A DNA stretch of 31,980 bases from Bacillota bacterium. Its GTDB lineage: Bacteria > Bacillota > Bacilli > Lactobacillales > Streptococcaceae. A program made the position numbers and the translations under genes. Under the pieces are notes generated by a model that saw only the letters and a program-made list of their open reading frames with translations, made no database searches and was not told the origin of the DNA. Every line of letters starts with the position of its first letter. Within the stretch, counting starts at the first letter, position 1. The stretch lies in contig JAJXWC010000002.1 of NCBI GenBank assembly GCA_021781855.1, forward strand, positions 1-31,980. Direction: 5' to 3'. Below, in pieces: positions 1-7,653 of the stretch.

Positions 1-1411
1 TTTCTTCAATTTCGATAATATGCAAGAGTTTGTCAAGGAAGAAAATATCAATTTTGGTCAATTCAGCAATTTCTTCAATCGGAATGCCGCGGCGAATGGC
101 TTCGGAAATATAGAACAGCCGGTCATCTTGCACTTTTACCATTTTTTCGTACAATTTTTCGTCATCTGCTAAACGTGCTTCTTCCAAATCATTGTGGAAA
201 ACGCCAATTTCAAGCGAACGAACGGCTTTGAGAAAACTTTCTTCAATATTGCGCCCAATCGCCATGACTTCGCCTGTTGCCTTCATTTGCGTACCGAGAT
301 GACGGTCGCCATGCTCAAATTTATCAAAAGGAAAGCGTGCAATTTTAGCGACCACATAGTCCAGCGCAGGCTCAAACATGGCGTATGTTTTGTTCGTGAC
401 CGGATTGATGATTTCATCAAGTGTCATACCAACAGCAATCTTGGCAGACATTTTGGCAATTGGATAGCCTGTTGCTTTACTTGCCAGTGCGGATGAACGA
501 CTGACACGTGGATTGACCTCAATGACACGATATTGATAGCTATATGGGTCAAGTGCAAGCTGAACATTTCAGCCGCCCTCGATTTTGAGCGCACGAATGA
601 TGTTGAGCGAAGCATCACGTAGCATTTGATTTTCGATGTCCGTCAAGGTTTGTACAGGTGCAAAGACAATCGAGTCGCCCGTGTGAACACCAACAGGGTC
701 AAAATTTTCCATGTTGCAGACGACCATTGCATTGTCTGCGCTATCCCGCATGACTTCGTATTCGATTTCCTTGTAGCCTGCAATGCTTTTCTCAATGAGC
801 CGGTGTGTGATTGGCGAAAGTTTAAGGCCAGTCGCCACGATGTCGCGTAGTTCTTCTTCTGTGGCACAAATTCCACCGCCTGTACCGCCCATGGTAAAGG
901 CAGGGCGCACGATAATCGGATAACCGATTTTTTGCGCAATAGCGACCGCTTCTTCAGTTGTTGTCGCAATGTCGGATTTACAAAGCGGCTCGCCGATTTC
1001 TTCACAGAGTTCTTTGAAAAGCTCACGGTCTTCCGCACGGTCAATCGCAGAGAGTTTCGTACCCAAGAGCTCGACGCCAAGTTCTTCGAGAATGCCCGAT
1101 TTGGATAGTTCCATTGCCATATTCAATCCTGTTTGTCCGCCAAGTGTGGGCAAAAGCGCATCAGGACGCTCTTTACGCAAGATACGGCTGACAAACTCCA
1201 GTGTAATCGGCTCAATATAAACCGTATCGGCAATCTCCCGGTCCGTCATGATGGTCGCGGGGTTGCTATTGACGAGTACGACGCTGTACCCCTCTTCTTT
1301 AAGTGCAAGGCAGGCTTGCGTCCCCGCATAGTCAAACTCGGCGGCCTGTCCAATAATAATCGGACCTGAGCCGATAATCATAATTTTTTTGATGTCTGTA
1401 CGTTTTGGCAT
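1..1411 (-). pseudogene. carB: Carbamoyl-phosphate synthase large subunit, in-frame TGA, partial at window edge
   Basis: CarB makes carbamoyl phosphate for arginine and pyrimidine synthesis. The reading frame opens at MPKRTDIKKIMIIGSGP behind a GGAG ribosome site and shows the first ATP-grasp domain (PAFTMGGTGGG, then EYEVMRDSADN). At codon 281 (569-571) the frame meets TGA in the conserved context ALKIEGG-stop-NVQLAL. From memory of the family, Gram-positive CarB has Cys here (GGCNVQLAL), so a TGC or TGT codon has probably become TGA. The same frame then stays open to the window edge with recognisable CarB sequence (VIEVNPRVSRSSALASKATG). The window holds about 470 of an expected 1060 residues. 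A real nonsense mutation, a sequencing error or recoding could each explain it. No carA lies beside it. Confidence 0.93.
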
Positions 1412-1493
1412 TTTTTCTCCTATCTATGATGCTGAATACAAAACAGAATCATAGTCCATCACTGCTGTAGCGATGTTCCCTTCTTAATTGTTT

Positions 1494-1620
1494 TAACTTA
1501 GCAAGTGCTTGCTATCTGCTGAAAACCGTCCTAGTGCCTTCCTAAACTCCAGAGACAGCGTGACCTAATGATAGTCGTGGGGGAAATAATCTCCCACAGT
1601 TGAAGTGATTTCTTCAACTT
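1494..1620 (-). repeat. Family-2 palindromic repeat in the carB leader
   Basis: The gap between the DUF6054-like gene and carB holds several small hairpins. On the minus strand these are GTTGAAG/CTTCAAC just after the upstream stop codon, then GTGGGAG/CCCCCAC, then AGCAAG/CTTGCT. The segment AATCACTTCA followed by CTGTRGRG recurs at 23892-23979 and, on the opposite strand, at 20642. The motif TAACTTAGCAA...TCTGCTG at 1494-1521 recurs at 23959-23979. A weak TATGAT -10 lies nearer carB, but I see no convincing -35. Confidence 0.5.
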
Positions 1621-1964
1621 TATAGCTTTTTCAGCACACGTTCAACTTTATCAAGCATATTTCCTGAACTGCCCCAATCAATATTTAACAAACCTTGTGA
1701 GCCACCGGCTGAAATGGCTGAAATAGTTGTTTGTTCCGCTGTCCTGACCCACTCGATACTCACACAAGCGTATGAACTATTACGTATAAAATATTGTTCA
1801 AACATCAAATGCGTGATAATCACTTCATTCGCAACTGTTTGAGCCTTTCCAGCAAGTTCCATGGTTGATGCACTTTTAAGCATTTGCTCCACAAAATTTT
1901 CAAGTTGTTTAGAAGTTGTCTCTCCTAGCCGCCAATTTCTTGTTTCTGCCACACTTTCCTCCAT
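1620..1964 (-). CDS. Small conserved protein, DUF6054-like
   Basis: A 114-residue soluble protein with no signal peptide or membrane segment. The stretch around residues 85-95 (AISAGGSQG) followed by a hydrophobic DWGSSGNMLDKVERVL tail resembles the small Firmicutes family DUF6054 as I remember it; that assignment is tentative and the function is unknown. The gene starts behind a GGAGG site. It sits between a PyrR-like attenuator and carB, so it is probably transcribed with carB. In L. lactis carB is described as monocistronic, so this gene looks like an insertion into the carB leader. Confidence 0.75.
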   Translation of the reverse strand: MEESVAETRNWRLGETTSKQLENFVEQMLKSASTMELAGKAQTVANEVIITHLMFEQYFIRNSSYACVSIEWVRTAEQTTISAISAGGSQGLLNIDWGSSGNMLDKVERVLKKL

Positions 1965-2132
1965 TGCTTATTTATAAAGCTTGAATTTACAAAAAAACAT
2001 CTGCCAGAGCTAGCAGATGTGTACCAAAATTTTTCCACAAAAGCCTTGACGAAGCTGTCAAACTTTCACAGAAAATTATTTTTACTGTTCACAACTTTGC
2101 TAGTCTCTCTGGGCTAGATTAAAAGTTTTATC
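1965..2132 (-). promoter_or_regulatory. PyrR-type attenuator leader for the DUF6054-carB unit
   Basis: At 2100-2117 the minus strand reads CTAG-CCCAGAGAGA-CTAG. It matches the PyrR-binding loop consensus ARUCCNGNGAGGYU at 12 of 14 positions (CNGNGA hexaloop intact), closed by a CTAG/CTAG stem. Downstream is the intrinsic terminator at 1991-2020, whose 5' arm and loop contain GCTAGCTCTGG. That segment can pair with CCAGAG-AGACTAGC of the PyrR loop with only a small bulge, giving the expected mutually exclusive antiterminator. Two hairpins between them (ACAG/CTGT and TTGAC/GTCAA) would bring the halves together. The C-A mismatch in the upper stem weakens PyrR recognition. Inference: uridylate-responsive control of carB. 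Confidence 0.6.
1991..2020 (-). terminator. Intrinsic terminator of the PyrR-like attenuator
   Basis: Minus-strand hairpin with 8-bp arms ACATCTGC/GCAGATGT and an 8-nt loop, followed directly by seven T. It also ends any transcription reading through from trpA. Confidence 0.88.
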
Positions 2133-2138
2133 TTAAAC

Positions 2139-2167
2139 ATTTTATCATTTTCAATAATTTTTTGCAA
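2139..2167 (-). promoter_or_regulatory. Promoter for the carB leader
   Basis: TTGCAA, 17-nt spacer, TAAAAT, with a TGA extension just before the -10. The -35 lies immediately after the trpA stop codon, so carB has its own promoter in the trp-carB gap. Confidence 0.6.
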
Positions 2168-2170
2168 CCC

Positions 2171-2929
2171 TCAATTCGTTGCAGCACGAATAAATTCGAC
2201 TACTTCATCAGATTTTCCTTCATGTAAATCTCTGACGATTTTTGAGCCAACAATGACTCCACTTGATACCTTATTAAATCGTTCGACGTCTGACAGACTA
2301 GATACACCGAAACCAACACATACTGGGAGTTCTGTCAGATTTGACAGGTTTATCAAATGAGCATCAAGATGGTCAGTATAAGCGTGTTCTTTGCCTGTTA
2401 CACCATTAATTGCAACTGCATAAATAAATCCTTCAGCATTCTTAACAAGTTCTTTTTGACGCTCAAGCCCTGTCGTCAAACTGACCAACTGCACCAAAGC
2501 AATATCTTTTCCACCTAGATAATCTGTAATGAAATTTTGTGCTTCTAGCGGCACATCAGGTACAATCAGACCTTTGACAGCACTTCCATCCAAATCGGTC
2601 AAAAATTTTTCCGTTCCGTACTGATAAACAGGATTCATATAAGTCATGACAATCAACGGCACAGCAGATTGGATTGTCTTGAGAAGACGCACAATATCTG
2701 TCAAATTTACCTTTTTTGCCAGCGCCCGCAATCCTGCCTGCTCAATGACCGGCCCATCAGCTACAGGGTCGCTAAAAGGTATCCCAATCTCAATAGCCGA
2801 CGCCCCCGCATCTGCGAGCAGATTAACCGTCTCCTGAAGTCCGTCAAGTCCTTTTTCATGGTCTCCTGCCATAATGTAGGGAATGAAGATTTTGTCAATA
2901 CTTTTTAAATGTTTTTCTAATGTTTTCAT
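2171..2929 (-). CDS. trpA: Tryptophan synthase alpha subunit
   Basis: TrpA cleaves indole-3-glycerol phosphate to indole and glyceraldehyde 3-phosphate in the alpha2beta2 complex with TrpB. The catalytic Glu47 and Asp54 sit in the signature EIGIPFSDPVADGP, and the C-terminal half carries the VGFGVSS phosphate-binding loop. The frame can be opened four codons earlier with TTG, but the ATG at 2929 follows GAGGAAAG at good spacing and gives the usual start MKTLEKHLK (252 residues). It is the last trp gene. It is separated from trpB by three unrelated genes and preceded directly by repeat copy A, whose end lies about 34 nt before the start codon. Confidence 0.97.
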   Translation of the reverse strand: MKTLEKHLKSIDKIFIPYIMAGDHEKGLDGLQETVNLLADAGASAIEIGIPFSDPVADGPVIEQAGLRALAKKVNLTDIVRLLKTIQSAVPLIVMTYMNPVYQYGTEKFLTDLDGSAVKGLIVPDVPLEAQNFITDYLGGKDIALVQLVSLTTGLERQKELVKNAEGFIYAVAINGVTGKEHAYTDHLDAHLINLSNLTELPVCVGFGVSSLSDVERFNKVSSGVIVGSKIVRDLHEGKSDEVVEFIRAATN

Positions 2930-2962
2930 AACTTTCCTCAATCATAATAATATTTTCTCAAA

Positions 2963-3272
2963 TTTTATCTCAGCAGTGCGTGCTAATCCCCCATCTCTAC
3001 CACGGGTGTCCATTCGCTCTATCTCCACTTCATTACGAAAGACGTAAACTTCGTTTACTCTATTCGCGACCTTAACAGCACGGTGTGCTGCTAACCTGTC
3101 GATTTCACTAACCGACTAAAGTCGCAAGGCGAAATGGCTAGGTGGCGGAATAAGCAGTACTATCTCCGCAGCTTTGCTGCTAAAGCAGCTAGTCGGAATA
3201 GCAAGCTTCGAACTTCGCTTGATTAAATTCAATAGGAGTTGAAACTCCCACTGAATAAGTCTCTGCTTCATT
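2963..3272 (-). repeat. Modular hairpin repeat, copy A
   Basis: A 310-bp member of the dispersed repeat family, filling the gap between the isochorismatase-like gene and trpA. On the minus strand it begins AATGAAGCAGAGACTTATT three bases after the upstream stop and ends GCACTGCTGAGATAAAA. Inside are hairpins at 3044-3058 (GTAAAC, 3-nt loop, GTTTAC), 3076-3090 (CAGCAC/GTGCTG) and 3176-3189 (GCTGC/GCAGC). About 150 bp next to the right end is nearly identical to copy D except for one extra hairpin module in D, and about 80 bp matches copy B. Confidence 0.88.
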
Positions 3273-3274
3273 GC

Positions 3275-3790
3275 TCATTCTTTTGACAAAATTTCCTGTG
3301 TCATCTGGATTTTGCCAACTTTCGGGAACTCATCTCTGATAATCTTTTCATAGCTAACAGCCTTTCTATCAGCCGTTGCATCACGTATCAGCACTACGTC
3401 AAATCCTTGTGCAGCCGCATCTTTTGCTGATTTGAACACACCGTTACTTGTAGAAATCCCTGAAAAGAAAATCGTCTTAACCCCCTGTGCTTTCAACTTT
3501 TCAGCCAATCCAAAATCTGATTGTGTAAAAACCGATGGTCCAAACTTAATCACTTCGCACGGTCCAGTCACATCTGTAATAAGCTGACGACCAAAGGATT
3601 TTGACCAGCTTTTCGGCAAAAATTTTGGCTGAACACTGGTCAGAAAAACGGGGAGCTGCTCTGATATGAAGTAGCTCATCAGAGCACGGTTGTTGGCTTC
3701 AATTTCTTTCCACGAATGAGGATAAGGTTCTTTTACTATTTTTTGAATAGCTGCATTCAAATCCACGACAATCAAAGCTGAATTTTTCAT
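3275..3790 (-). CDS. Isochorismatase-like (cysteine hydrolase fold) protein
   Basis: A 171-residue protein of the isochorismatase-like superfamily, which includes nicotinamidases and related amidohydrolases. The N-terminal ALIVVDLN gives catalytic Asp10, and KFGPSVF gives Lys82 in the family K..xSaF motif. The third position of the triad, usually Cys in GxxTxxCV, is Gly117 here (GISTSNGVF). True isochorismatases such as PhzD also lack that Cys, so this may be a non-cysteine hydrolase or a catalytically altered protein; the substrate cannot be assigned. The gene is flanked by same-oriented repeat copies C (upstream) and A (downstream), and lies between arr and trpA. Confidence 0.85.
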   Translation of the reverse strand: MKNSALIVVDLNAAIQKIVKEPYPHSWKEIEANNRALMSYFISEQLPVFLTSVQPKFLPKSWSKSFGRQLITDVTGPCEVIKFGPSVFTQSDFGLAEKLKAQGVKTIFFSGISTSNGVFKSAKDAAAQGFDVVLIRDATADRKAVSYEKIIRDEFPKVGKIQMTQEILSKE

Positions 3791-3860
3791 TTTATTCCAT
3801 CTTTCTTATTTAATTAGCAGGCTTCGACAATGCAAGTCTGATATCAAAAATATTGGTCCA

Positions 3861-4007
3861 TTTTATCTCAGTGTACAGGATAAGTGGCATATCTCCACAG
3901 CCTTGCTGCTACGAATGACGAGAACTTTTGTTCTCTTCATGCACAAGCTTAACAGCAACCGTGAACTAGTCGGAATGGCAAGCCTCAAACTTAGTCTTTG
4001 CTTCATT
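3861..4007 (-). repeat. Modular hairpin repeat, copy C (degenerate)
   Basis: A 147-bp copy between arr and the isochorismatase-like gene. Minus-strand left end AATGAAGCAAAGACT, right end CACTGAGATAAAA. It shares GCTTGCYATTCCGACTAG with copy A and keeps the RTCWTTCGTA-flanked hairpin, here GAGAAC/GTTCTC at 3920-3935, a different stem sequence from copy A. Confidence 0.75.
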
Positions 4008-4019
4008 AGCAAGATATTT

Positions 4020-4433
4020 TCAGTTAATAATCTTCCCCCGATTACTTTTGACAAATGCAGCCCGAATCCGTGCCACAACAGCCCTATCAGGCTCAGGAAA
4101 ATCCAAAATTTCCCGAATAATCCGAAGCGGCAATTCCGAGCGATAAGAATGCGTCGGATTGCCAGGAAATTTCTTGTCTGTGACATTCGGGTCATCTTCC
4201 CAAGGTCCGACTGGTTCAATCTCATACACATGCACCTGTTTCTCATCGCCCGCAGCGACTGCAGCCGCCAAACCAGCACCTGCCACATCACTCGTAAAAT
4301 AAATATGCGTCATCACAAGTTCCGGCTGATAATTCGAGCGAAAACCAGCTTGCAACATTTCTCCAACTTTCAGCTCCGCCGCTGTTCCATGATAGAATGG
4401 GCCACTATCTAGCGGATTTGCATGGCTCGTCAT
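4020..4433 (-). CDS. arr: Rifamycin ADP-ribosyltransferase
   Basis: Arr inactivates rifampicin-type antibiotics by transferring ADP-ribose from NAD to the ansa chain. All the family landmarks are present: FYHGT at residues 13-17 (His15), GFRSNY at 30-35, VYEIEPVGPWEDDPNVTDKK at about 69-88 with the conserved Asp pair, then FPGNPTHSYRS. Its length of 137 residues is normal for Arr. The start ATG overlaps the stop of the DUF1801 gene by four bases (ATGA), so it is translationally coupled and would be expressed with trpB. An intact Arr inside a biosynthetic operon is unexpected. The resistance activity itself is inferred from the family, not shown. Confidence 0.93.
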   Translation of the reverse strand: MTSHANPLDSGPFYHGTAAELKVGEMLQAGFRSNYQPELVMTHIYFTSDVAGAGLAAAVAAGDEKQVHVYEIEPVGPWEDDPNVTDKKFPGNPTHSYRSELPLRIIREILDFPEPDRAVVARIRAAFVKSNRGKIIN

Positions 4434-4801
4434 CTCGTCTCCTCCTCAAAATAAGTAAGCGTCTCACGCACAAGCCATTTTGTGAGTCCTGCTAAAGCTT
4501 CAAGACTGCTATTGAAAGGCACATGTACTGCACCACCGCTTGTTTCATATCCCCTTTCATGAATTCGGCTTGCCAAATCTTTCATCACGGTCGCTTTCAG
4601 ATACAATCCAAACCATGACTGACGTGCCACAGCATAAAGTAAAATCTTCCCCGAATGCTTTTTAGAAGCTGGAGCTTGCCAAGCTAGCATCTCATGCGAA
4701 ATCTTAGGACTTGCCTCTGGACAAATTTCGAGTACTGCTTGCTGCACGGTCTGATAGAACGCTACGAACTCACCTTGGGTCAAAAAATCTTCTGCTTTCA
4801 T
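4430..4801 (-). CDS. DUF1801/YdhG-like protein
   Basis: A 123-residue soluble protein with the layout of the DUF1801 family (frataxin-like fold): an early PEASPKISHEMLAWQ segment and a central KILLYAVARQSWFGLYLKA strand pair. Other DUF1801 proteins have been called intracellular iron chaperones, but function is unproven and I assign none. It overlaps the trpB stop and the arr start by four bases each, forming a tightly coupled trpB-DUF1801-arr block. Confidence 0.75.
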   Translation of the reverse strand: MKAEDFLTQGEFVAFYQTVQQAVLEICPEASPKISHEMLAWQAPASKKHSGKILLYAVARQSWFGLYLKATVMKDLASRIHERGYETSGGAVHVPFNSSLEALAGLTKWLVRETLTYFEEETR

Positions 4802-6042
4802 TTTTCACTATCTTTTTGGTACATCTTCTGATAATGCTCTAAACTCGTCTCGCCAGTCTCCAAGCGTTCCTTAATCTGATTCACAGCCTTATCGCCGCGC
4901 CCAGACAGGCAGACAATCATACTCTTGTCTTTACCAAGTTCTTTTGCCAACTTGACCGCATAGGCAACAGCGTGCGAGCTTTCAAGGGCTGGAATGATGC
5001 CTTCTTGACGGCTGAGAAGTTGGAAGGCTTCGACCGCTTCATCGTCTGTGATATCGACATACTTCGCCCGTCCGATACTATTGAAATAACTGTGCTCAGG
5101 ACCAATACCGGGATAATCCAAACCTGCAGAAATACTGTAAGCTTCAAGAATCTGTCCATTTTCATCTTGCAGAACGTCCATCAGCTGACCATGCAAAATA
5201 CCCGGTTTTCCATTTGTAATCGTCGCCGCGTTATACTTGTGATTAACCGCATAGCCCGCTGCTTCGACGCCATACATGGCGACACTTTCATCATTGACAA
5301 AGGGATAAAAGAGTCCCATCGAATTAGAACCGCCTCCAACACAGGCTACCAGCGCATCAGGGAGTTTCCCTTCTTTTTCAAGAAATTGCGCCCGCGCTTC
5401 CTTGCCAATGACGGACTGATAATCCCGCACAATCTGCGGATAAGGGTGTGGTCCCAAGACAGAGCCCATCACATAATGCGTATCCTCAACATTTGCCACC
5501 CAAGCACGTAAAGCAGCATTGACTGCATCTTTCAGTACGCGCGAACCGTCTGTGACGCTATGAACCTTTGCACCGAGCAACTCCATGCGAAACACATTGA
5601 GCGCTTGTCGCTTCACATCTTCTTCCCCCATGTAAATCGTACATTCCATCCCAAAAAGCGCCGCTGCTGTTGCCGTTGCGACCCCGTGCTGACCTGCGCC
5701 TGTCTCGGCAATCACCTTATTTTTTCCCATTTTTTTGGCAAGGAGAACCTGCCCTAGTGCGTTGTTGATTTTGTGAGCTCCTGTGTGGTTGAGGTCTTCG
5801 CGTTTCAGATAAATCTTCGCCCCACCTGCGTACTCCGTCAAGCGTTTAGCGAAATAAAGCGGATTTTCACGTCCAACATAATCTTTGAGCAAATCGTCCA
5901 GTTCTTTCTGAAATTCTAGGTCTTTTTTGCTTGCTTCGTAAGCGACTTCGAGCTCTTTTACGGCTGTCATCAGCGTTTCAGGGACAAATTGTCCGCCGAA
6001 ATTGCCGTAAAAACCACGTTCGTTGGGTTGATTGTAAGTCAT
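4798..6042 (-). CDS. trpB: Tryptophan synthase beta subunit
   Basis: TrpB condenses indole with serine using PLP. The PLP lysine is Lys91 in HTGAHKINNALGQ, and the phosphate-binding loop is CVGGGSNSMG. At 414 residues it is slightly longer than usual, through a charged C-terminal tail (EHYQKMYQKDSEK). The start MTYNQPNERGFYGNFGGQFVP is the normal N-terminus; the ribosome site is only a weak GAAAG. A likely internal promoter lies just upstream, after the kinase gene. Downstream, the stop is coupled to the DUF1801 gene. Confidence 0.97.
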   Translation of the reverse strand: MTYNQPNERGFYGNFGGQFVPETLMTAVKELEVAYEASKKDLEFQKELDDLLKDYVGRENPLYFAKRLTEYAGGAKIYLKREDLNHTGAHKINNALGQVLLAKKMGKNKVIAETGAGQHGVATATAAALFGMECTIYMGEEDVKRQALNVFRMELLGAKVHSVTDGSRVLKDAVNAALRAWVANVEDTHYVMGSVLGPHPYPQIVRDYQSVIGKEARAQFLEKEGKLPDALVACVGGGSNSMGLFYPFVNDESVAMYGVEAAGYAVNHKYNAATITNGKPGILHGQLMDVLQDENGQILEAYSISAGLDYPGIGPEHSYFNSIGRAKYVDITDDEAVEAFQLLSRQEGIIPALESSHAVAYAVKLAKELGKDKSMIVCLSGRGDKAVNQIKERLETGETSLEHYQKMYQKDSEK

Positions 6043-6092
6043 CGTTTCACACTTTCTTTTCTATTTTATCTTTATTCACAGAATATGTGCAT

Positions 6093-6101
6093 ATTATACC
6101 A
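6093..6101 (-). promoter_or_regulatory. Internal promoter before trpB (extended -10)
   Basis: TGGTATAAT, a perfect extended -10, lies 51 nt upstream of trpB, just past the kinase stop. The only -35 candidate, TTGTCT, has a long 19-nt spacer. It may allow trpB, DUF1801 and arr to be expressed independently of the T-box. Confidence 0.5.
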
Positions 6102-6115
6102 TTTTCAATCCTAAA

Positions 6116-6607
6116 TTAGACAAAACGCTTGATAATTTCTTCCGCCGTTTCTTCGGGCGTTTTTCCTGTTCTATCAATTTTGAGGGTATTCAAAGTTTCA
6201 TATTTCTTCAAGTAGATGAGCGCTTCTGGAATCCTACTCTCATCACGTTTAGGGTCATTGACAAAATTCCTCGTTAATGTGGCTTCATCAGCCATGAGTG
6301 AGATATTGCATAGTTTGAAATCGTGCTCTGTCAGGTCTGACAGCACTTTATCAATAATCGCCTGTTCATGCATGACCCATGTGAAAATCACGTTTTCAAT
6401 CTGCGAATTGCCCAGAAACTGATTGAGCACAAACGCGATATTTTCATGAACCATCTGGATATTTTCAGTATTTACGATAAAAGGATGCAAGTCCCATGCC
6501 CAATCGCCATCAAAATATACAGACTTCGGTAATTTCTCCGCTAAAACTTTGGCAACTGTTGTTTTACCAATGCCCATTGGGCCGCCAATCAGGTAAAGTT
6601 TTTTCAT
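6116..6607 (-). CDS. P-loop kinase-like AAA protein
   Basis: A 163-residue P-loop NTPase with Walker A GGPMGIGKTT at residues 8-17, a YFDGDWAWDLHPF segment resembling the substrate region of small nucleoside or adenylylsulfate-type kinases, and a lid-like DPKRDESR near residue 120. The substrate is unknown. The ATG overlaps the trpF stop by four bases with GAGGG in front, so it is coupled to trpF. It has no obvious role in tryptophan synthesis. Confidence 0.75.
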   Translation of the reverse strand: MKKLYLIGGPMGIGKTTVAKVLAEKLPKSVYFDGDWAWDLHPFIVNTENIQMVHENIAFVLNQFLGNSQIENVIFTWVMHEQAIIDKVLSDLTEHDFKLCNISLMADEATLTRNFVNDPKRDESRIPEALIYLKKYETLNTLKIDRTGKTPEETAEEIIKRFV

Positions 6608-7194
6608 GTTTCCCTCGCATTCTTTATAAAAGATTTTATCTTTTCGGCGTTCTTTTGACCATCACTCTCCACACCTGAGCTGACATCCACACCAATAAAG
6701 TTAGGATATTGACGAAAATACCGCACAGTTTCCGCCACCGTCTCAGGCACCAAGCCGCCCGCAATCATAAATTTTTGCCTGATGAGCGAAAAATCTTGAT
6801 TTCTGTCAATGCTTGCGCCGGATTTTCCCGCCTCATGGTCAATGAGCAGGAGCACATTTTCAGCGTATTTCGTGGACTCGGAAACACTTGAGATGACCTT
6901 GATGACGGGCAAGGTCAACTTATTGATATAAAGCTGGTCTTCCTTGCCATGAAGCTGGACGATGTCAATCTTTGCCGCAGCTGACAGCTTTTCCACGGTC
7001 GCTATGTCTTCATTCACAAAAACGCCGACCTTTTTGACGGACGCTGGGACATCAGCCGCCATACTGACGACTTTGTCAGTACTGACAGAGCGTTTGTAGC
7101 CCGCTGACAAGATAAATCCGATGTGCGTTGCGCCGTACTGTACCGCCGTATCAACACTTTCTTTCGTTTGATTGCCGCAGATTTTGATGTTCAT
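6604..7194 (-). CDS. trpF: Phosphoribosylanthranilate isomerase
   Basis: TrpF catalyses the Amadori rearrangement of phosphoribosylanthranilate. KICGNQTKES at residues 4-13 carries the catalytic cysteine, VQLHGKE is the second family motif, and FIGVDVSSGVE near residue 165 contains the catalytic Asp. The length of 196 residues is normal. It starts behind AGGAAAG and is coupled to the following kinase gene. Three unrelated genes separate it from trpC. Confidence 0.96.
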   Translation of the reverse strand: MNIKICGNQTKESVDTAVQYGATHIGFILSAGYKRSVSTDKVVSMAADVPASVKKVGVFVNEDIATVEKLSAAAKIDIVQLHGKEDQLYINKLTLPVIKVISSVSESTKYAENVLLLIDHEAGKSGASIDRNQDFSLIRQKFMIAGGLVPETVAETVRYFRQYPNFIGVDVSSGVESDGQKNAEKIKSFIKNARET

Positions 7195-7208
7195 TCTTTC
7201 CTCCCTAA

Positions 7209-7622
7209 TTATCCATTATGATAGACAAATCCCAGTTTATCAAGAACCGGTTGTTCAATATGAATTCTCATAGATGGCAACTGATTCTCAACGATATCAA
7301 GCTCAATTTTGAGTGATTTATCGTCGTTCAAATATCCCTGATAAATCATCATCGTTGGTAGTAGTGGTCCACTTCCACTTTCATAAGTTGCTGTATTTTT
7401 TTCAATCGTCACTTGTTTGACTAGCGAGAAAAGTTCCTTTTGGTTTTTACCTTTGAATTGGTAAGAAACCAGCTTTCTCATCTCTTCTTGGCTCATCTGG
7501 CTTATTTTTAGATTATCCCGCAAAAGAGTTGATTGTTTCGTAGGAAGTTGGAAAATCAGAACAAGGACAATCAAAACTCCAATAACAAGTGCAATAATAC
7601 CATAGTAAGGCTTTTTAGTCAT
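7209..7622 (-). CDS. Hypothetical membrane-anchored protein
   Basis: A 137-residue protein with one strong N-terminal hydrophobic segment (residues 7-25, GIIALVIGVLIVLVLIF) preceded by lysines, consistent with an uncleaved anchor and an extracellular domain of about 110 residues. No family recognised. It starts behind AAGGA and ends 14 nt before trpF. Confidence 0.65.
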   Translation of the reverse strand: MTKKPYYGIIALVIGVLIVLVLIFQLPTKQSTLLRDNLKISQMSQEEMRKLVSYQFKGKNQKELFSLVKQVTIEKNTATYESGSGPLLPTMMIYQGYLNDDKSLKIELDIVENQLPSMRIHIEQPVLDKLGFVYHNG

Positions 7623-7653
7623 TTTTTACATCCTTATTTTTTTACGCTTATTT

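Noticed and set aside
569..571. Selenocysteine at the carB TGA
   Set aside because: No adjacent SECIS-like hairpin was recognised and lactococci are not known to me to use selenocysteine; mutation or error is simpler.
1530..1560. PyrR-like CTCCAGAGAC on the plus strand in the carB leader
   Set aside because: Wrong strand for carB and lacks the GAGG part of the consensus.
2171..2190. GCAAC/GTTGC hairpin at the end of trpA as a terminator
   Set aside because: It is followed by A rather than T on the minus strand; the T-tract terminator at 1991-2020 is the better candidate.
3863..4007. Open frames in repeats A and C that start with MKQRL and share short peptides (LAIPTS, SSKAxEI)
   Set aside because: The similarity follows from the shared nucleotide repeat. 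There is no ribosome site, and the frame closes early in copy B.
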